Assembly: GCA_030068145.1 (NCBI GenBank)
Contig: JAPJBO010000289.1
Location: forward strand, 124,001-188,000
Direction: 5' to 3'
DNA length: 64,000 nt
From: Diplonema papillatum
Taxonomy: Eukaryota > Euglenozoa > Diplonemea > Diplonemida > Diplonemidae
Made by a program: the position numbers and the translations under genes. Shown in pieces: positions 53,949 through 63,408 of the stretch; position 1 is the first letter of the stretch, and each line of letters starts with the position of its first letter. The notes under the pieces were generated by a model, which worked only from the letters and a program-made list of their open reading frames with translations, was not told the DNA's origin and did not search any database.

Positions 53949-54242
53949 CACCACGTACTTGTCATGCGTATGACAAGTACAATCCATCCAAGTAGGTACT
54001 TGCCATATGGGTCCTGTCGTTCATTATGTACGTTTTGGTGAAAAAAATGAAATCTTGTCTAATAACGAGCATAGCCCCCGTGTGCCCCCTAAATGTCTCA
54101 AATACTCTTCAATCTTGCAGAACAGGTGCAAACTGCAAGGACATGCCCATTTTCGGTGTCTTTTCGTGAAAAATCGAGGGTTTTGACAAGCATGTACATG
54201 TCATAATATTGTACTTGTCATACGTATGACAAGTGCGTGGTG
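53949..54242. mobile_element. TA-flanked MITE (Tc1/mariner-like), 294 bp
   Basis: The ends CACCACGTACTTGTCATGCG and, in reverse complement, CACCACGCACTTGTCATACG are inverted repeats of at least 30 bp, and each TIR itself contains a palindrome (ACTTGTCATNCGTATGACAAGT type). TA lies directly outside both ends (53947-53948 and 54243-54244). There is no coding capacity. TA duplication suggests mobilisation by a Tc1/mariner transposase. Confidence 0.85.
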
Positions 54243-54343
54243 TAATGTTTCGTTGCACATCTTTCCGCAGTCGCAAGCATTGATCCTTTCTTGCCGTCAC
54301 CCTGGAGGCGCGGTGTCTGAAATCCAGCTCCGGTTCGACATAA

Positions 54344-54558
54344 CATGCAGGGTCAAAACCTTGTGTCTTTTTAAAACGCTCCCGCGGGACCGATGGACCC
54401 CGAAAAAAAAGTTTGGAAAAAAAAAAAAAATTTGCTCAACTTCCTTAAAAATTACTGCAGAGTTTGTTCCAAACTTTTAAAATTCAAAAACCCCAATTTT
54501 TTTCCGGAATTTCTTTTTTGGCCATTTCCAAAAAGACACAAGGTTTTGACCCTGCATG
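54344..54558. mobile_element. MITE-A copy 3 (complete, 215 bp)
   Basis: CATGCAGGGTCAAAACC and GGTTTTGACCCTGCATG ends, flanked by ATAA at 54340-54343 and 54559-54562. It shares with copy 2 the inner CGCTCCCGCGG word, GATGGACCCC and TTACTGCAGAGTTTGTTCC. Confidence 0.93.
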
Positions 54559-54562
54559 ATAA

Positions 54563-55126
54563 ACACACCATATAGCGTTGTGTTCCCCGTCCGTAAGGGG
54601 TTACATTTCGCTTCCCCCCCGGGGCGCGTGGTGCGAGTGACGGGCTCCCTTTTTTGTTTGCTCGAGTTTGCCACCCTTCGAGCCAGCCGCACTCAGCCGA
54701 TTTTTTTCTCACGGCGGCAGCCCCCCATCTCGCCGTGGAACAAACTGAAAGCCGCTGCTTGCTGTTTGCGCTTGGTGCGACGCCTCTCGAGCGCCATGTC
54801 GATGTCGTTGGTTTGATAAGCATTGCTTTGCGCCGACAAACCCGAACGACACACACCTACCAGCTGCGAGGGCTTTGTTTCGATCGTTCGGAAAGATAGC
54901 ACGGCTCCGCAAGCCGGTCTATCCTATCCCCAGGAACTGCATCGATCACGGTGCAGAATTTACAAATGAACCGGACAGCCTCCCCACGGGGAGTCGTACC
55001 CCCTACGGTGTGACCCATAAAAAAGCGAAAATAAAAAAAAGCGGATTTTCCGTTTTTTTTTTTGCTTTTTTTTTGAAGCCAAAACCAGCATGATTTTACC
55101 GCTTTTATAAGCTTTTATATGGTACG
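54563..55126. other. Spacer, no gene seen
   Basis: Nothing recognised; the last 100 bp are A/T-rich and may be the outermost part of the following transposon. Confidence 0.4.
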
Positions 55127-55483
55127 ATGCCAAAAGGGGGGGGGGGGGGGTTTGGGCGGAAAAATCCCCGCATAGTTCACCAGGGTCTGACGGGTACTGA
55201 GGCCCCATACCCTTCCTAAAACATCATTCTGCGTTCAAATACGCCCTCAGAAGCCTCCGGAGAGCCTTCTATGACGTCCCAAATTCGATTTTGTGGGTTT
55301 TTAGGGGGTCCCCCCGCCTGTTGGCCGTAAACCGCCATAGTAGACACATATGCAACCTGAAGCTGGGTCGCTTTTCTGTGCAAGATCCCAGCCCAAACAC
55401 ACGTTTTCGGCGTTCTCTAGCACTCTCCAGGTGCATTCGACCCTCGGGCTTCGTGGTTTCTTTCACTCACAGGTGTTCCGGGA
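55127..55483 (+). repeat. Left TIR of the DNA transposon
   Basis: Starts after TATGGTACGATGCC and a 14-G run, ends at GTGTTCCGGG, 19 bp before the transposase ATG, so the promoter is within the TIR. Confidence 0.88.
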
Positions 55484-55501
55484 CGTGCAAAGATAAGGAG
55501 A

Positions 55502-57400
55502 ATGGCTCATCATCAGAATCATTGTTGGCATACAGGAACTAAAGAACATCAAGTAAATATGCCTCGTGACACGGGTATGCTCGCCCTCGAAACCTCTGTG
55601 GAAGAGATGAAAGCCCAGGACACCTACACCAACTGGAGTAGAACGTCTCAGAACATGAAGCGCCGGTTCAACGTAACAAAAGCGTTCTTGAACAAGATTG
55701 CAGGCGAAGACCACATTGGTTTCTTGCTGTCTATGTGGGGAGAAGACGACCACGTCCGTATCTGGCAGAAACTATCTGGCACATTCCCGGATGCGTTCAA
55801 CAGCATCTCTCATGAGCCGACACGTCGCAATATCGTACGTAGTCTGGGTTGGGCTCGGGCACGATATGAAAAGGTTGGAATGACTGTAGGGGAGAAACTG
55901 TGGTCCAACAGACACCAAGATGGCGACATTTCCCGTGGCGGGAGGCCGTTGATTGCCACACCAGAAGCCAGGCAGCAGGTTAATGAGGACCACGAACAAT
56001 TGGCATCGCCCACATCTCGCGTGGTGAAGCGGCTTTCAACTGAAAGTACTGCGGTCGTGGCACAAAACATGCTTGTACCGTTCAAGCTTGTTTACGAACA
56101 GAGTGAGATGAAGGACGATGTGTCGTACACGACATATCGCCGGCTGCGTGGTGCCCAGTTTCAGCACATCTCACGACGGACAGATGTATGCGACACGTGT
56201 GCGGAAGGGGCCACCATCCAAAATCGCCTGAGGGAGTATATCTCCAAGAACAGGGAGTCGCTGACCTCGCAGTACTGGCATGCAAACAGCAACCCGTTCT
56301 ATCTCCTCAGCGTCCTGGACGAGCCTCGCATTCCCGCAAACGTGAAGAGTGCTGTTAGCATCATGCTGCATCAGCTCATGGAGGTACAACTGCATCAGGC
56401 GGCAGCCACACGACAAAGAGATGCGTATAACATTGCCATGAAAGCTCCTCCACCAGGCTGCGTCGTGGTAACCCTTGACTTCAAACAAAAAGGGAAGCTC
56501 CCAATGAAACCAGAGGAGCCCGGCCAGCTCTTTTATAATCAAGGTGCCTTCTCATTACTTGGCTTTGGCATGCATTGGCTGGTAGATGGAAACGTCTGCC
56601 GTCGTAACATTGATGTGCTCCTGCGAACGCACAACCAGTGCTCGTTTGCTGCTGTCCGTGCCTTTGAAGCTGCCAAGGAGCATTTCCCCCCGGACCTAAA
56701 AGTGATTTACTGGTCCGACTCGGGGAGACACTTTCGTTCGCTGCTTTTTATCAGCCGCCTCCTACAAGAAGATTCCACGATTTCGATCAACTTCTTTGAA
56801 GGGGGCCACGGCAAGAACGACCGGGACCAGCACTTTGGCACGATTGGACGTGCTCTCGACACGGCTTCGAAAAAGACCGAGCTGAAGCATCTCAATGATG
56901 TAAAAGCCGTGCTAAACAAGGTGACCAACACAATCGCCATACAAGTCAGAATCCGTGCTCAACGGGCCACTTTTCCGGTCCGAAACATCGCCAATATCAT
57001 GGCTATTGGGTCCTACCAACGAGATGGTGACGGAGTCATCACAGTTCATGACTTCAGTGGTGAACCCGGTTGCAAACTTCGGGGAAAGAGCCATGCCACA
57101 AGATTCGCGTTTGTACCCAAGGTATCAAGCAAGTTGCCACTTTGCGAATCAGATAGTGACTGTGCTGACGTTTCCAGCAGTGATCGGGATGGCGACTCCA
57201 GTGCTAGTAGTGAAGACTTCGCGTCAAAGCTGGAGAAGAAACGGCTCAAGAAGCAACACGTCTTTGAGGCACTTGCTGCCAAGGACGAGAAAGATGCCAA
57301 AAGGGGGAGGAAATCACAAGGAAAGGTGCGAAAGCCTGCCCCAAAACCAGCAAAACCGGCTGCAAAACAATGCACGGGCAGGAAGCGAACTCGGAGCTAA
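55502..57400 (+). CDS. Putative DDE/RNase H-fold transposase, 632 aa
   Basis: A single uninterrupted ORF from an ATG at 55502 within the TIR element. The N-terminal ~200 residues are helical and basic and probably bind DNA. A C-D-T-C pair (C230, C233) may bind metal with later His/Cys. The catalytic core candidates are D326 (VVTLDFKQKG), D406 (YWSDSGRHFRSL) and the acidic cluster at E433-D442 (FFEGGHGKNDRDQHFG); order and spacing fit an RNase H-like transposase with the third acidic residue in a GHGK-x-D context. The tail is Ser/Asp-rich (550-572), then Lys/Arg-rich (RGRKSQGKVRKPAPKPAKP), a likely nuclear signal. Codon use is less GC-biased than that of host genes, as expected for a mobile gene. 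I cannot name the superfamily with certainty. Confidence 0.72.
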   Translation: MAHHQNHCWHTGTKEHQVNMPRDTGMLALETSVEEMKAQDTYTNWSRTSQNMKRRFNVTKAFLNKIAGEDHIGFLLSMWGEDDHVRIWQKLSGTFPDAFNSISHEPTRRNIVRSLGWARARYEKVGMTVGEKLWSNRHQDGDISRGGRPLIATPEARQQVNEDHEQLASPTSRVVKRLSTESTAVVAQNMLVPFKLVYEQSEMKDDVSYTTYRRLRGAQFQHISRRTDVCDTCAEGATIQNRLREYISKNRESLTSQYWHANSNPFYLLSVLDEPRIPANVKSAVSIMLHQLMEVQLHQAAATRQRDAYNIAMKAPPPGCVVVTLDFKQKGKLPMKPEEPGQLFYNQGAFSLLGFGMHWLVDGNVCRRNIDVLLRTHNQCSFAAVRAFEAAKEHFPPDLKVIYWSDSGRHFRSLLFISRLLQEDSTISINFFEGGHGKNDRDQHFGTIGRALDTASKKTELKHLNDVKAVLNKVTNTIAIQVRIRAQRATFPVRNIANIMAIGSYQRDGDGVITVHDFSGEPGCKLRGKSHATRFAFVPKVSSKLPLCESDSDCADVSSSDRDGDSSASSEDFASKLEKKRLKKQHVFEALAAKDEKDAKRGRKSQGKVRKPAPKPAKPAAKQCTGRKRTRS

Positions 57401-57630
57401 CCGTCTTCTACTGACCACTGAGATCGGCTGTTGACACAGCCTTCGGTCACCGTGTAACTCACTTCTTCAGTCACTCTTCGTGTCAACACTCGTCCTTCTC
57501 GTTAGCCAGATGCATATCATGCTGCTACCACCACGTGCTGCTGCTGTATCGTCATAGGTGCGCATAGCACGTAGCTCGTTGGTGACGTAGTACCATCACG
57601 TAGTACGGTCTGACCCCAATGCAGGGGGCG
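57401..57630. other. Transposon internal 3' non-coding region
   Basis: GT-, CACGT-rich words (CATCACGTAG, CACCACGTG) recur; no ORF. Confidence 0.5.
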
Positions 57631-57985
57631 CCCCGGAGCACCTGTAAGCGGAAGAAAACACGAAGCCCGAGGGTCTAATGCACCTGGAGAGTGCTAGAGA
57701 ACGCCGAAAACATGTGTTCAGGCTGGGATCTTGCTCTGAGGAGCAACATAGCATCAGGTCGCATATGTGTCTACTATAGCGGTGTACGGCCAGCAGACAG
57801 GGGACCCCCCCAAAACCCACAAAAACGCATTTTGGACATCATAGAAGGCTCTCCGGAGGCTTCTGAGGGCGTATTTGAACGCAGAATCATGTTTTAGGAA
57901 GGCTATGGGGCCTCAGTACCCGTCAGACCCTGGTGAACTATGCGGGGATTTTTCCGCCCAAACCCCCCCCCCCCCCTTTTGGCAT
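57631..57985 (-). repeat. Right TIR of the DNA transposon
   Basis: Reverse complement of 55127-55483 with substitutions and a C-run where the left copy has a G-run. Confidence 0.88.
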
Positions 57986-58136
57986 CGACTCATATGCTTT
58001 TTTATGATTTTCACTTTTTTTTGAGCAGGGACACCGGATTGACCACCCCCCCCCCCCCCCAACAACCATCATACAACGACCCCCCAACCTACCCGCTTGG
58101 CCAGGTCCCTCTTGAAGGAGCCTGGCCTTTCTAAAA

Positions 58137-58394
58137 GAAAGGGATGCAAGGATCGAAATGGCCAGAAGGGGCTCCATTCAGGAGATCGAGAAGCAAGGGG
58201 ACCGAACCGCTCTCCAGGAGCTGCTGCGGCATTCCAGTGCCGAAACGACGATCCGGTACCTGAACTCGACAAATGTGGCGAGGAGAAAGGCAGAAACGGA
58301 GATGTTGCGGGAATCCCGACCTCGCTCCCCTCGATCGCTACCCGGAGACTTTAAAAACCTCAGAATCTCAAGCGAACTGTTAATTCCAAAATAA
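58137..58394 (+). pseudogene. C-terminal fragment of a tyrosine recombinase, ending in tail E
   Basis: The frame RTALQELLRHSSAETTIRYL matches the last catalytic block of tyrosine recombinases: His of the LLRHSS box and the nucleophile Tyr in TIRYL, followed by a short basic tail (ARRKAETEML). Nothing of the rest of the enzyme precedes it. The coding sequence then runs into CCCGGAGACTTTAAAAACC and TCTCAAGCGAACTGTTAAT, that is, tail motif E, with a stop at 58392-58394. It links that dispersed tail with a recombinase-bearing element. It is distinct from the recombinase at 4863-6098. Confidence 0.72.
58341..58390 (+). repeat. Tail-motif E at the 3' end of the recombinase fragment
   Basis: CCCGGAGACTTTAAAAACC and AATCTCAAGCGAACTGTTAA, then CCAAAATAAG. 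Confidence 0.8.
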
Positions 58395-58941
58395 GCGAAA
58401 GAACCCCAGTTGACTGCTGGATCGCCCCCCAAAAAAAAAGAATCTTGCGTCAAAATTAATCCAATGCTCACGGGCTCTCCCCTACCTACTTAATATCCCA
58501 ACAAGAAACCTTACCGAGAAAAGAATTCCAAAATAAAATGGCTCAAAATACTTCGAAAACGAAGAAAAGGCCCCCAAGGGGGACAAACAGCAGGAAATAG
58601 TGAGAATCTTAGTTTGGTGGCGTGGAGAGAAAAAAAGTCACTCTGCTGTGGCCTGACTCGTGAGCAACAACTGCGCGCGAGAGGAGAGGCCGAAATGATG
58701 GTTCAGTGGATCCAGGGTTGTGGGGTGTACGATGACCGCAGTATCGTCGGTCGCTCTGAGTTATATCACTCATTCCACGAAAAAGTGTCACAGATTTCGG
58801 CTTCCCGAAAATTTCCATCTGCAGGTCCGAAAATGGTCGGTTTCGAGATTTTGAGGACACGTTTGAATCCGTTGGGGACAGGGCTTTCCGAATATTTGGT
58901 CGGATAAAATTTTTGACCGACCCCCCCCCCCCCCCCCCCCC

Positions 58942-59577
58942 GGCATACGGGTTGAAGACCTAGTCCTGGTACGACCGAAGAGCCAGCACGGGCCGCAAAG
59001 GAAGAAACGCTGTTTTACTTTCAAGCTATCTACGGAGCTAAGTTCGCAGCAGGCAGCGTATTCCGCGCAGGACCTCAAAGCTCTCCTTGCCTTCTGCCTA
59101 GCGAACACGTATGTACTGGTGAATGGCACCCTCATGCGGCAAATACTGGGCATCCCGATGGGTGCTAACGCCTCCCCGGACATTGCAAATCTCTTCTGCT
59201 ACGCAAAGGAGAAAAGGTACATGCTGAAGCTCCTGGCTGAAAAGGAAATCCGACGGGCTACACTCCTCAGCATGACGCGCCGTTTCATCGATGACCTACT
59301 GTGCTTCGGGACGAAACCCCCGCCCGAATCCATCTACAGCATGCGATACAAGCAGACGAACACATGCGTAGGGGATTCGACCTTCCTTGGCATACGAATA
59401 AGACACGAAGTCTCCGACGCGTCTGGAAGGAGGTACATGCGACTGTCGGTTCTGGACAAAGCGAAAGCCTACCCATACCGCCCCCTCGCGTACACGTCGG
59501 TCCTCTCGACGGCCCCGTCCAACTTCGGTTCGAGTATCCTCATTGGGGCCCTCGTCATATCATCAATACCGGTGTGA
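58942..59577 (+). pseudogene. Reverse transcriptase fragment (palm domain)
   Basis: Open from directly after a ~21-C run (58921-58941) to a stop at 59575-59577, about 211 codons, without a credible start. It contains RQILGIPMGANASPDIANLF (motif B region) and RRFIDDLLCFG (motif C with an intact F-I-D-D). Motif A may lie in the preceding FTFKLSTELSS stretch but is not clear. The GIPMG...SPxxANL and RFIDDLL arrangement is that of non-LTR or Penelope-like RTs; it is not the RT of the DIRS-like element. The N-terminal fingers and any endonuclease are missing. Confidence 0.7.
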
Positions 59578-59915
59578 TCGTGGTGTCGGTCGCAACAGTC
59601 GTTTTGCTAGCCAAAGAGAGAGATAGAGAGAAAAAGAGCGCCAGAGAGAAAAGAAAAGATAACGTTATCTTCCGGAATTTCCGGAAAAGAAGGGTTACGC
59701 GAACCCCCGAAAAATAATAATAACAAAAAAACAAAAACCGGAAAAAAAATTAAAAAAAACACAAACCGACGAAGACCCCAAAAACCTTTTTCAACCTCTC
59801 CAATCCCCTTCAAGCTAGACCATTATACAACGACCCCCCCCCCGGAAATGGAGGTCGGCACCCGAAAAAATGGGGTCCCGGAGATCGGTTTTTTTCTCTC
59901 TGCATCCAGGAGGGG

Positions 59916-60056
59916 GTCAGATTTTGATCGCTGGGCTAGCTGGCAGCTTGCCCATAATCGCGCATCCCAGAACTACTCGAAAACCAAAAAATTTCCCAAA
60001 AAGACCTCGAAAATAATTTCCAGACGGCTGCTTTTCACACCGAAAAATCGCAAAAA
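59916..60056 (+). repeat. Direct repeat unit near tRNA-like sequences, copy 1
   Basis: CAGATTTTGATCGCTGGGC, CTTGCCCATAA and GGCTGCTTTTCA recur in the same order at 60466-60595 at ~550 bp distance. Confidence 0.75.
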
Positions 60057-60065
60057 AAAAAATCG

Positions 60066-60133
60066 GACCGGGGGAATCGAACCACGGCCTACGGGGGCCC
60101 AGGAGGGTGCGGTAACGGTTAGGCTATGTTGCC
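60066..60133 (-). ncRNA. tRNA-like sequence with pol III A and B boxes (possible SINE head), unit 1
   Basis: On the minus strand TAGCCTAACCG (A box, 60116-60126) and GGTTCGATTCC (B box, 60073-60083) are spaced as in tRNA genes. The cloverleaf stems are imperfect, so I read this as tRNA-derived rather than a working tRNA. Confidence 0.55.
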
Positions 60134-60337
60134 AAACTTCGGGCCAAAATTCGCTTTTAGCGCCTGCTCAGTTGGAATTCTTATCGGAAAGTGCGAGATC
60201 GTCATTTACTCGTTTCCAGTGTCCCAGGACGGTATTTCTGCTCTCTCAGAGCTTATTTCGCCCGGTTTGCGAAGAACTCAAAATGAGTCCAAAATTCTCA
60301 CTCGGTAGTGAACAAAAAATTTCTCCGCCGTTTTTTT

Positions 60338-60405
60338 AGCCCATGGTCCAGAGGTTACCACACCCACACAGGGGTTTGAGGGTCGGTGGTTCGATTCCTG
60401 CCGGA
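60338..60405 (+). ncRNA. tRNA-like sequence with pol III A and B boxes, unit 2
   Basis: TGGTCCAGAGG (A box, 60344-60354) and GGTTCGATTCC (B box, 60388-60398). The T arm pairs only with G-U wobble. It lies head-to-head with unit 1, 205 bp away. Confidence 0.55.
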
Positions 60406-60465
60406 AATCGTTTTTTTGGGTTTTTGAAACAGCCCCCAAAACCGACCTTTTGTCCATCTGCACGC

Positions 60466-60595
60466 CAGATTTTGGTCGCCAGGCGAGCTGATTGCTTGCC
60501 CATAAATGCCAGGGATAGCTCTTTCCATCCCAAAAAAAATTTTCCCAAAAATTCCAAAATTTTGACCCAAAACGGGCTGCTTTTCAGACGGAAAA
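60466..60595 (+). repeat. Direct repeat unit, copy 2
   Basis: CAGATTTTGGTCGCCAGGC, CTTGCCCATAAATGCC and GGGCTGCTTTTCAGACGG; pairs with 59916-60056. Confidence 0.75.
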
Positions 60596-60627
60596 TCTGT
60601 GACACTTTTTCGTGGAATGAGTGATAT

Positions 60628-61384
60628 CAGGAGAGCTACGAACCGCAAAAAAGCAGGGTTTACGTCGGCGCAAAGCGTATGCTTGGTAGTAGTTCCGGAA
60701 ACCCCGAGCTCGTTAAACGTAACTTGTCGAGGCTGGTGAGCTTTCCCTGACCTTACTATAAAACGGTTGTGCCCCCTCCTCGAAAATGTAGCTTCCGAAG
60801 AAGAGCTGGCGATGTGCACTCGTCCGTGACGGAAGCACGCTGAACTCATCGTCCTTCGGGATCGACGGTAACACAAAAAGATTATAGAGAAGAGAGTGTC
60901 TTGTTGTCGTTAGCTACCGGCCTCCCAAACCTCAAATAACGCCGAATACAGTTTAACTAAAACCGCGAAAAAAACTTTAACTCTAAAAAAGGCAAGAGAA
61001 CTCTCCACCCTCGCCTTTCATTATTCGGCTTGCTAGCCTCAAGCCTCAATGCAAAGGGGGAAACAATAAACCAGGACAGCAGGCTTTCAAAAAAGGTCTC
61101 ACAACAGGAGGTTGTATGTCGGCATATTTTGGGCCTTTATGGCAACAAGCGCACTTGACGGTGCGCTGCCAACTGCCACTTAGCTGCTTACCAAATTGCT
61201 GCAACTCATTCAAAACTACTACGAAACCATTTGCCGACAGATGGTTCATAATCTCGGAGTCTCAAGCGGAATTTCACTTAATTTCAAGTCTGTAGTACTC
61301 ATTGCTAAATACTAAAACAAGCACATTCTTTTGAATCTGTAATACGAATTGCAAAATACTCAACTCGTAGAACGTGGGGGGCCC
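60628..61384. other. Spacer with two tail-E cores
   Basis: CGCGAAAAAAACTTTAACTC at 60963-60987 and CTCGGAGTCTCAAGCGGAAT at 61253-61272. No gene. Confidence 0.5.
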
Positions 61385-61588
61385 AAGACTACACTCCACG
61401 AAGGAATGTACTTGGTGTCGGTCACAAACAGTCCCGGACATGGCTAGCCATAACCCATAACGAAAGCGTGCACTAAATATACAACCCGTAACCACATAGC
61501 CCTTTCTTGCTCTAAGAGAACCCATTCATGAACGGTCACACGGAGACCCTAAAACCCCGGAATTTCAAGCGAACTTTAACTCTAAAAT
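61385..61588 (+). repeat. Dispersed repeat E, long copy 2
   Basis: Collinear with 30470-30705 but without the 31-bp internal duplication; ends CACACGGAGACCCTAAAACC, AATTTCAAGCGAACTTTAAC, TCTAAAAT. Confidence 0.92.
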
Positions 61589-62532
61589 ACAAAGCACATG
61601 CACGCACCATACAATGCATTCCGACGGAATCCGCGCAGGTCTTTTGTTTTCCGACAACTCTCATACGGATCCCGTCCACGCGGATGTTCACAAAATACCC
61701 AGTTTTATAGTTTTACTGTTTTTACTTTTCCTGCAAAAATACTAATACTGAGTATGTCCCAGTCGAAAACATCCACGCGGACCCAGGCTGACAGAAGTAA
61801 TTCTATTCCGTGTGAGTCCGACAGAATCCGTCGGAATGCAATGTATGACACACAGGCAAGTATATATTCACATACTCTCTCTCTCTCGGAAAAGGTCGCG
61901 TTGGCAGAAACGGTGAAGATAATAACTGTCGCAGGGTTGAAATGAAAGCGAGAATTTGGGGTAAGCCCTGTTTATTAGATTCACGGTTAAACGAAGCTAG
62001 CGCACAAGGTTTGCCTGATTCCGCACCTACTTTCCGATACCAAATAGATACTCTATTCAAACTCTCTCTCTCCCACACAGTTCTTGAAGCCAACAACTTC
62101 TGTTGGCGTCACCTTATGCATATCATGCGCGGAACACCCACGAAGCCTCAAAGGTGACGCGGAGACTCCCGGGGTTTACACCACCGAAACCACACCCACA
62201 ACAAAAAGACGCCGAAACCCCCCAAAAACCCCCAGCTCTCTAGCTTGCTTCCGCCGCCCTTCCCCCCCCACAGAGCCGCCTCATCTACGGAGTCCTGTGT
62301 ACTCCCGTCACCCTCTTTTCTGTTTTCTCATCCTTCTTCTGAGAAGACTTGATGCTAGCATCGAACGTGTGCGAGGCCGTGTTCTGCCGAGTATCGAACT
62401 TAAAAAAATAAGAGGAACAGTCTAAAGAAGAATTAGCCCCCCTAAACACCGGAGCCCACACATTGAAAACCAGCGATAGCTCAGACGAAACCTTGTCTCG
62501 GCAAACGGGCCTCTTTTTAATTCAATTGATTT
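61589..62532. other. Spacer, no gene seen
   Basis: A word TCCGACGGAATCCGCG/CCGACAGAATCCGTCGG recurs near 61620 and 61808. A CT microsatellite occurs near 61876 and 62060. GACGCGGAGACTCCCGGGG (62157-62175) resembles the start of tail E. Confidence 0.5.
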
Positions 62533-62695
62533 GGCCGCATGCAATGTGCGAGGATACTGAACCGCCCGCGTAGGACCCTCTGATTATGATCAATCGTCAC
62601 CTGAAACCACGGTCAGGATTCGGGTTCAGGGCAGTGCGGTCAACAAAACATTCTTCCGTTCTTCTTTTCTCCTACTCTCGCGGAATCTTTTAGCA
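62533..62695 (+). repeat. Dispersed repeat H, copy 2
   Basis: Collinear with 43557-43725, about 85% alike by eye. A tail-E core begins ~50 bp downstream. Confidence 0.9.
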
Positions 62696-62746
62696 TTCGA
62701 ACAACGTTCGCACGTGAATGAAGTTAAATGAAGGGCGCTTACGCGC

Positions 62747-62878
62747 TTCAAGCGAACTTTCACTCTGAAAAAGCGCTAAATACAGGAATCTTCCCGCCAA
62801 CCAGGTTCACACCCTGCGGATAACAATTACCCAATAGAAGAAATGCAAGCTTCCAGGCGAGTTTCACTCTAAAAAAAG
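62747..62878 (+). repeat. Two tail-motif E cores in tandem
   Basis: CTTCAAGCGAACTTTCACTC (62747-62766) and TTCCAGGCGAGTTTCACTCT (62851-62870), both followed by A-rich sequence, ~100 bp apart. Confidence 0.75.
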
Positions 62879-63368
62879 CAAAATAAAACACGCAAGACGT
62901 CTGCCCCTCTGCCCTGCTGTCCCCCACTACTACTGCTGCTACTGTAGTTTACTGTGGGAACTGGAGCAAAGCGCATGACAGGATGAGCACACCACCACCC
63001 GAACCCACAACCAGCAGAATTCGGGTGGTCTTGCCTCAAGACTGATTTGTACGACTTCTTTAGGCAGTCTATCGTCACAGATTGATGCTGCATATCAACT
63101 TCAAACTGCTACTTCTACTTTAAACTACTACTATGTGCAGATCGTCACAGACTGCTTACTACTACTACTACTACTACTGCGACTCTCTTTTTTTTTTTTT
63201 TTTTTGGCAAACGTTTCATCCGAGTTTTGTCGCATAATTTGTCTCCAACGATCCCAGGAAAATCGAAAACATTCGCAGGTGCTTTTGTTGGCGTCACGTG
63301 TTGCCGTGTGGGGTTCATCCCCACCACAAGAACGGGAGCGGGTGCACAAGAACACCGAAGCCCCACGG

Positions 63369-63408
<40 letters not shown>

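Larger units (their letters stand above)
55127..57985 (+). mobile_element. Autonomous DNA transposon with ~355-bp TIRs
   Basis: Left 55127-55483 and right 57631-57985 are inverted repeats: CGATGCCAAAAGG next to a G/C homopolymer, TGCGGGGATTTTTCCGCCC, GGGTCTGACGGGTACTGAGG, CCTCCGGAGAGCCTTCTATG and CTCTCCAGGTGCATT all recur in reverse complement. Between them lies one long intact ORF (55502-57400). The homology may extend outward on both sides into A/T-rich DNA, so the exact ends and target duplication were not fixed. Confidence 0.88.
58763..60627. mobile_element. Composite element bounded by 35-bp inverted repeats
   Basis: ATATCACTCATTCCACGAAA, continuing AAGTGTCACAGATTT, at 58763-58797 is found in exact reverse complement at 60593-60627. 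Inside are an RT fragment, a poly-C run, and two tRNA-like units. No target duplication was found, so it may be a DNA element that received insertions, or two copies of a shorter repeat in opposite orientation. Confidence 0.6.

Noticed and set aside
60066..60405. Two functional tRNA genes
   Set aside because: A and B boxes are good, but acceptor and T stems pair poorly and no clear anticodon loop forms; treated as tRNA-derived.
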